The notes beneath the pieces are model-generated. The model saw nothing but the letters and a program-made list of their open reading frames with translations, made no database searches and was not told the origin of the DNA. A DNA stretch of 34,738 nucleotides from Pelagibius sp. (lineage in GTDB: Bacteria; Pseudomonadota; Alphaproteobacteria; Kiloniellales; Kiloniellaceae), in contig NZ_JANQOI010000096.1 of the NCBI RefSeq assembly GCF_028289705.1, forward strand, positions 1 to 34,738, read 5' to 3'. The position numbers and the translations under genes are program-made. Below are positions 33,277-34,738 of this stretch, in pieces. The stretch's first letter is position 1, and the number at the start of each line of letters is the position of its first letter.

Positions 33277-34738
33277 ATGACCCAAGCCAAGGCGGCTTCT
33301 CTGACCAATGAGCTGTTCGCCCGCAAGGGGACGGCGTCCCCCGCAAGCCTCGTCATTGCCGAGCTGAAGGAAGACGGCGCCGCCGCGCCGTCCATGCCTG
33401 CGCAGCGGAACAAGGGGCGTGGCAGCGAGTCCTCCGAACGCAAAAAGGCGAGCCTGCCGGAAATCGAGCAGGACCTTCCCTTGCTCGCCTTCGTCGACGC
33501 GCAGACCGCCAAGGACGAAACTGGCGACAACGCGCAGGGCGAGACGGAAATCGGTGGGTCCGCCGGGCGTGGATTGCGCGGCGACGAAGGCGCGCTGGAT
33601 CCCGCGGGTAGCCTGCTGGTGCATCGTCCGCTGGCGTTCAGGATGACCGCGGCCGGCGAGGTCAATGGCTTGGGCGAGCCGGAGCCTGCGCCTGAAGTGA
33701 GTCCCGCGGCCGCAACCAACGGCGCGGCTTCTGCGCAGGAGGCTGCTGCGGGCGAGACGCAGTTCGAGGAGGTTGGCGACGACCTTGGCGCGATGCCTGT
33801 AGAGGCCGCCACAGCAGTGCCCGACACCGGCCAAGCCGGCGTCGCCGTGGATTGGGCCCAGGCGCTCGAGGTGGTCGAAGCGGAACTGGTGGCCGAAGGG
33901 CCAGCAACCGAGCAGCCGAGACCCGAAGGCCCGCCGGCCGAGGAGCGCCCGGTCGAAGAGTCTACGGCCGAAGTGTCCCCGGTCGAGGAGTCGGCGGCCA
34001 AAGAGGACGCGGCGGACGCCGTCTCCGGCGCCGAGCCGTCCCCCGAGCCGTCCCCCGAGCCGTCCGCGGAAGCGTCCCCGGAGCCCCTTCAGATGCCCGC
34101 AGTGGATAATGCAGCCGGCATCGGCACCCTGGTCTCCGAGGTCCATCCGGCCTCCTCCGATGCGCCTGCTGAAAAGCCGGCAGAGGTGTCAGAGAGCACC
34201 GTGGCCGAACCCTCCGATGGTCCGGCGACCGCGGTTGAGGAAGAGGACGGCGATACGGCAGAGACACAGGCGGCGGACAAGGACGCCGATGGGCCGGCGC
34301 AGCGCGATTCCGGTGACGCAGCGGCTGAGGTGCGCCCGGCCGGTCCGGCCGGCGATCTTAAGGGCGACCACAAGGGTGATGACAAGGACGCCAAGAAGAC
34401 GCCAGGATTGCGGCCATCGCTGATCGATCTCTCAAATCAGCGGCGCAAGGCGGCGGCCAAGCCCGGCAAGGCGATCGCCGGTCCCTCGGTGGTGGAGGCC
34501 CGGGAGCGCCACAGCGGTGACCGCTCGCTCTGGCGGATGGCGACGGTCGTAGTTGTGGGGATCGCCCTCGGTTTTGCGGGCTACGCGTTCTGGCCGAGAA
34601 GCGAGCAGGGTCCGCAGCCCGGCGCGGATTCGAGCGAAACGGCGGGTGCGGCGGGTGCTGGCGCAGCGTCGACTGAGAGCCCGGCGCCTCTTGCGGAAGT
34701 CGCAGATGCACCGGCGGCGGCACCGGCCGCCGCGGAGG
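33277..34738 (+). CDS. Large acidic single-pass membrane protein, truncated by the window edge
   Basis: The frame is open from the ATG at 33277 to the last base (at least 487 codons), with no stop in view. The N-terminus MTQAKAASLTNELFARKG and a basic stretch (RNKGRGSESSERKK) lead into about 350 residues of acidic Ala/Glu/Pro-rich sequence. This includes an EPSPEPSPEPSAE repeat near 253-266, so it is probably disordered. A basic segment (RPSLIDLSNQRRKAAAKPGK, then RERHSGDRSLWR) precedes a transmembrane helix at about 420-440 (MATVVVVGIALGFAGYAFW). An Ala/Pro/Glu-rich tail follows. Basic residues before the helix suggest the acidic part is cytoplasmic. It starts one base after the ParA-type gene stop, so it is the probable partner of that ATPase. 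Confidence 0.8.
   Translation, partial: MTQAKAASLTNELFARKGTASPASLVIAELKEDGAAAPSMPAQRNKGRGSESSERKKASLPEIEQDLPLLAFVDAQTAKDETGDNAQGETEIGGSAGRGLRGDEGALDPAGSLLVHRPLAFRMTAAGEVNGLGEPEPAPEVSPAAATNGAASAQEAAAGETQFEEVGDDLGAMPVEAATAVPDTGQAGVAVDWAQALEVVEAELVAEGPATEQPRPEGPPAEERPVEESTAEVSPVEESAAKEDAADAVSGAEPSPEPSPEPSAEASPEPLQMPAVDNAAGIGTLVSEVHPASSDAPAEKPAEVSESTVAEPSDGPATAVEEEDGDTAETQAADKDADGPAQRDSGDAAAEVRPAGPAGDLKGDHKGDDKDAKKTPGLRPSLIDLSNQRRKAAAKPGKAIAGPSVVEARERHSGDRSLWRMATVVVVGIALGFAGYAFWPRSEQGPQPGADSSETAGAAGAGAASTESPAPLAEVADAPAAAPAAAE

Overview
The window is GC-rich chromosomal DNA with an alphaproteobacterial character, most like a Rhodospirillales/Kiloniellales-type organism. The evidence is a C4-pathway 5-aminolevulinate synthase (HemA), two TTAA-N7-TTAAC sites of the CtrA type, an intracellular PHA depolymerase, a PmtA-like phospholipid N-methyltransferase, many ABC/TRAP solute-binding proteins and REP-type palindromes common in this class. 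No rRNA, tRNA, CRISPR array or complete insertion sequence was seen. Genus-level placement is inference.

Layout. 1-258 is a near-perfect 122-bp-arm palindrome. 288-854 (-) is a winged-helix (PadR-like) regulator behind a textbook promoter with a Fur-box-like site. 1008-5175 (-) holds an orphan PotD-like binding protein, hemA and a class III aminotransferase. 5572-7149 (+) holds three small or unknown membrane/exported proteins, the first behind an FNR/FixK-type site. 7220-9067 (-) is an ABC exporter. 9207-10043 (+) is a DUF2927-like protein. 10143-18552 (+) is a peptide-use operon: metal-dependent amidohydrolase, dipeptide-type binding protein, terminator-like attenuator, two permeases, two ATPases and an M20 amidohydrolase. 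18768-19496 (+) is an orphan unknown. 19867-23577 (+) is a giant CheB-CheR-PAS-histidine kinase behind a CtrA-type site that overlaps its putative -35. 23632-27409 (-) is a second peptide-type ABC system (binding protein and two permeases, no ATPases) split by a 170-bp REP/MITE-like element. 27585-29279 (-) is a TAXI-TRAP binding protein and a hemerythrin-domain protein, the latter with an FNR/FixK-type site in class II activator geometry. 29589-30857 (+) is PHA depolymerase and 30925-31587 (-) is a PmtA-like methyltransferase. 31887-32075 (-) is a 62-aa Ala/Pro-rich protein. 32568 to the window edge (+) is a ParA-type ATPase followed 1 bp later by a large acidic single-pass membrane protein truncated by the edge; a perfect CtrA-type site lies upstream.

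How it works together. Most genes serve scavenging of peptides and amino acids (two oligopeptide systems, peptidase-like hydrolases, a PLP aminotransferase, TAXI and PotD-like receptors) plus carbon storage and membrane lipid. Above this sit recognisable regulatory inputs: iron (Fur-type), oxygen or NO (FNR/FixK-type, two sites) and cell cycle/motility (CtrA-type, two sites). The least explained parts are the left-edge palindrome, the ParA/acidic-membrane-protein pair with its 62-aa divergent neighbour, and the FNR-site-preceded 42-aa membrane protein.
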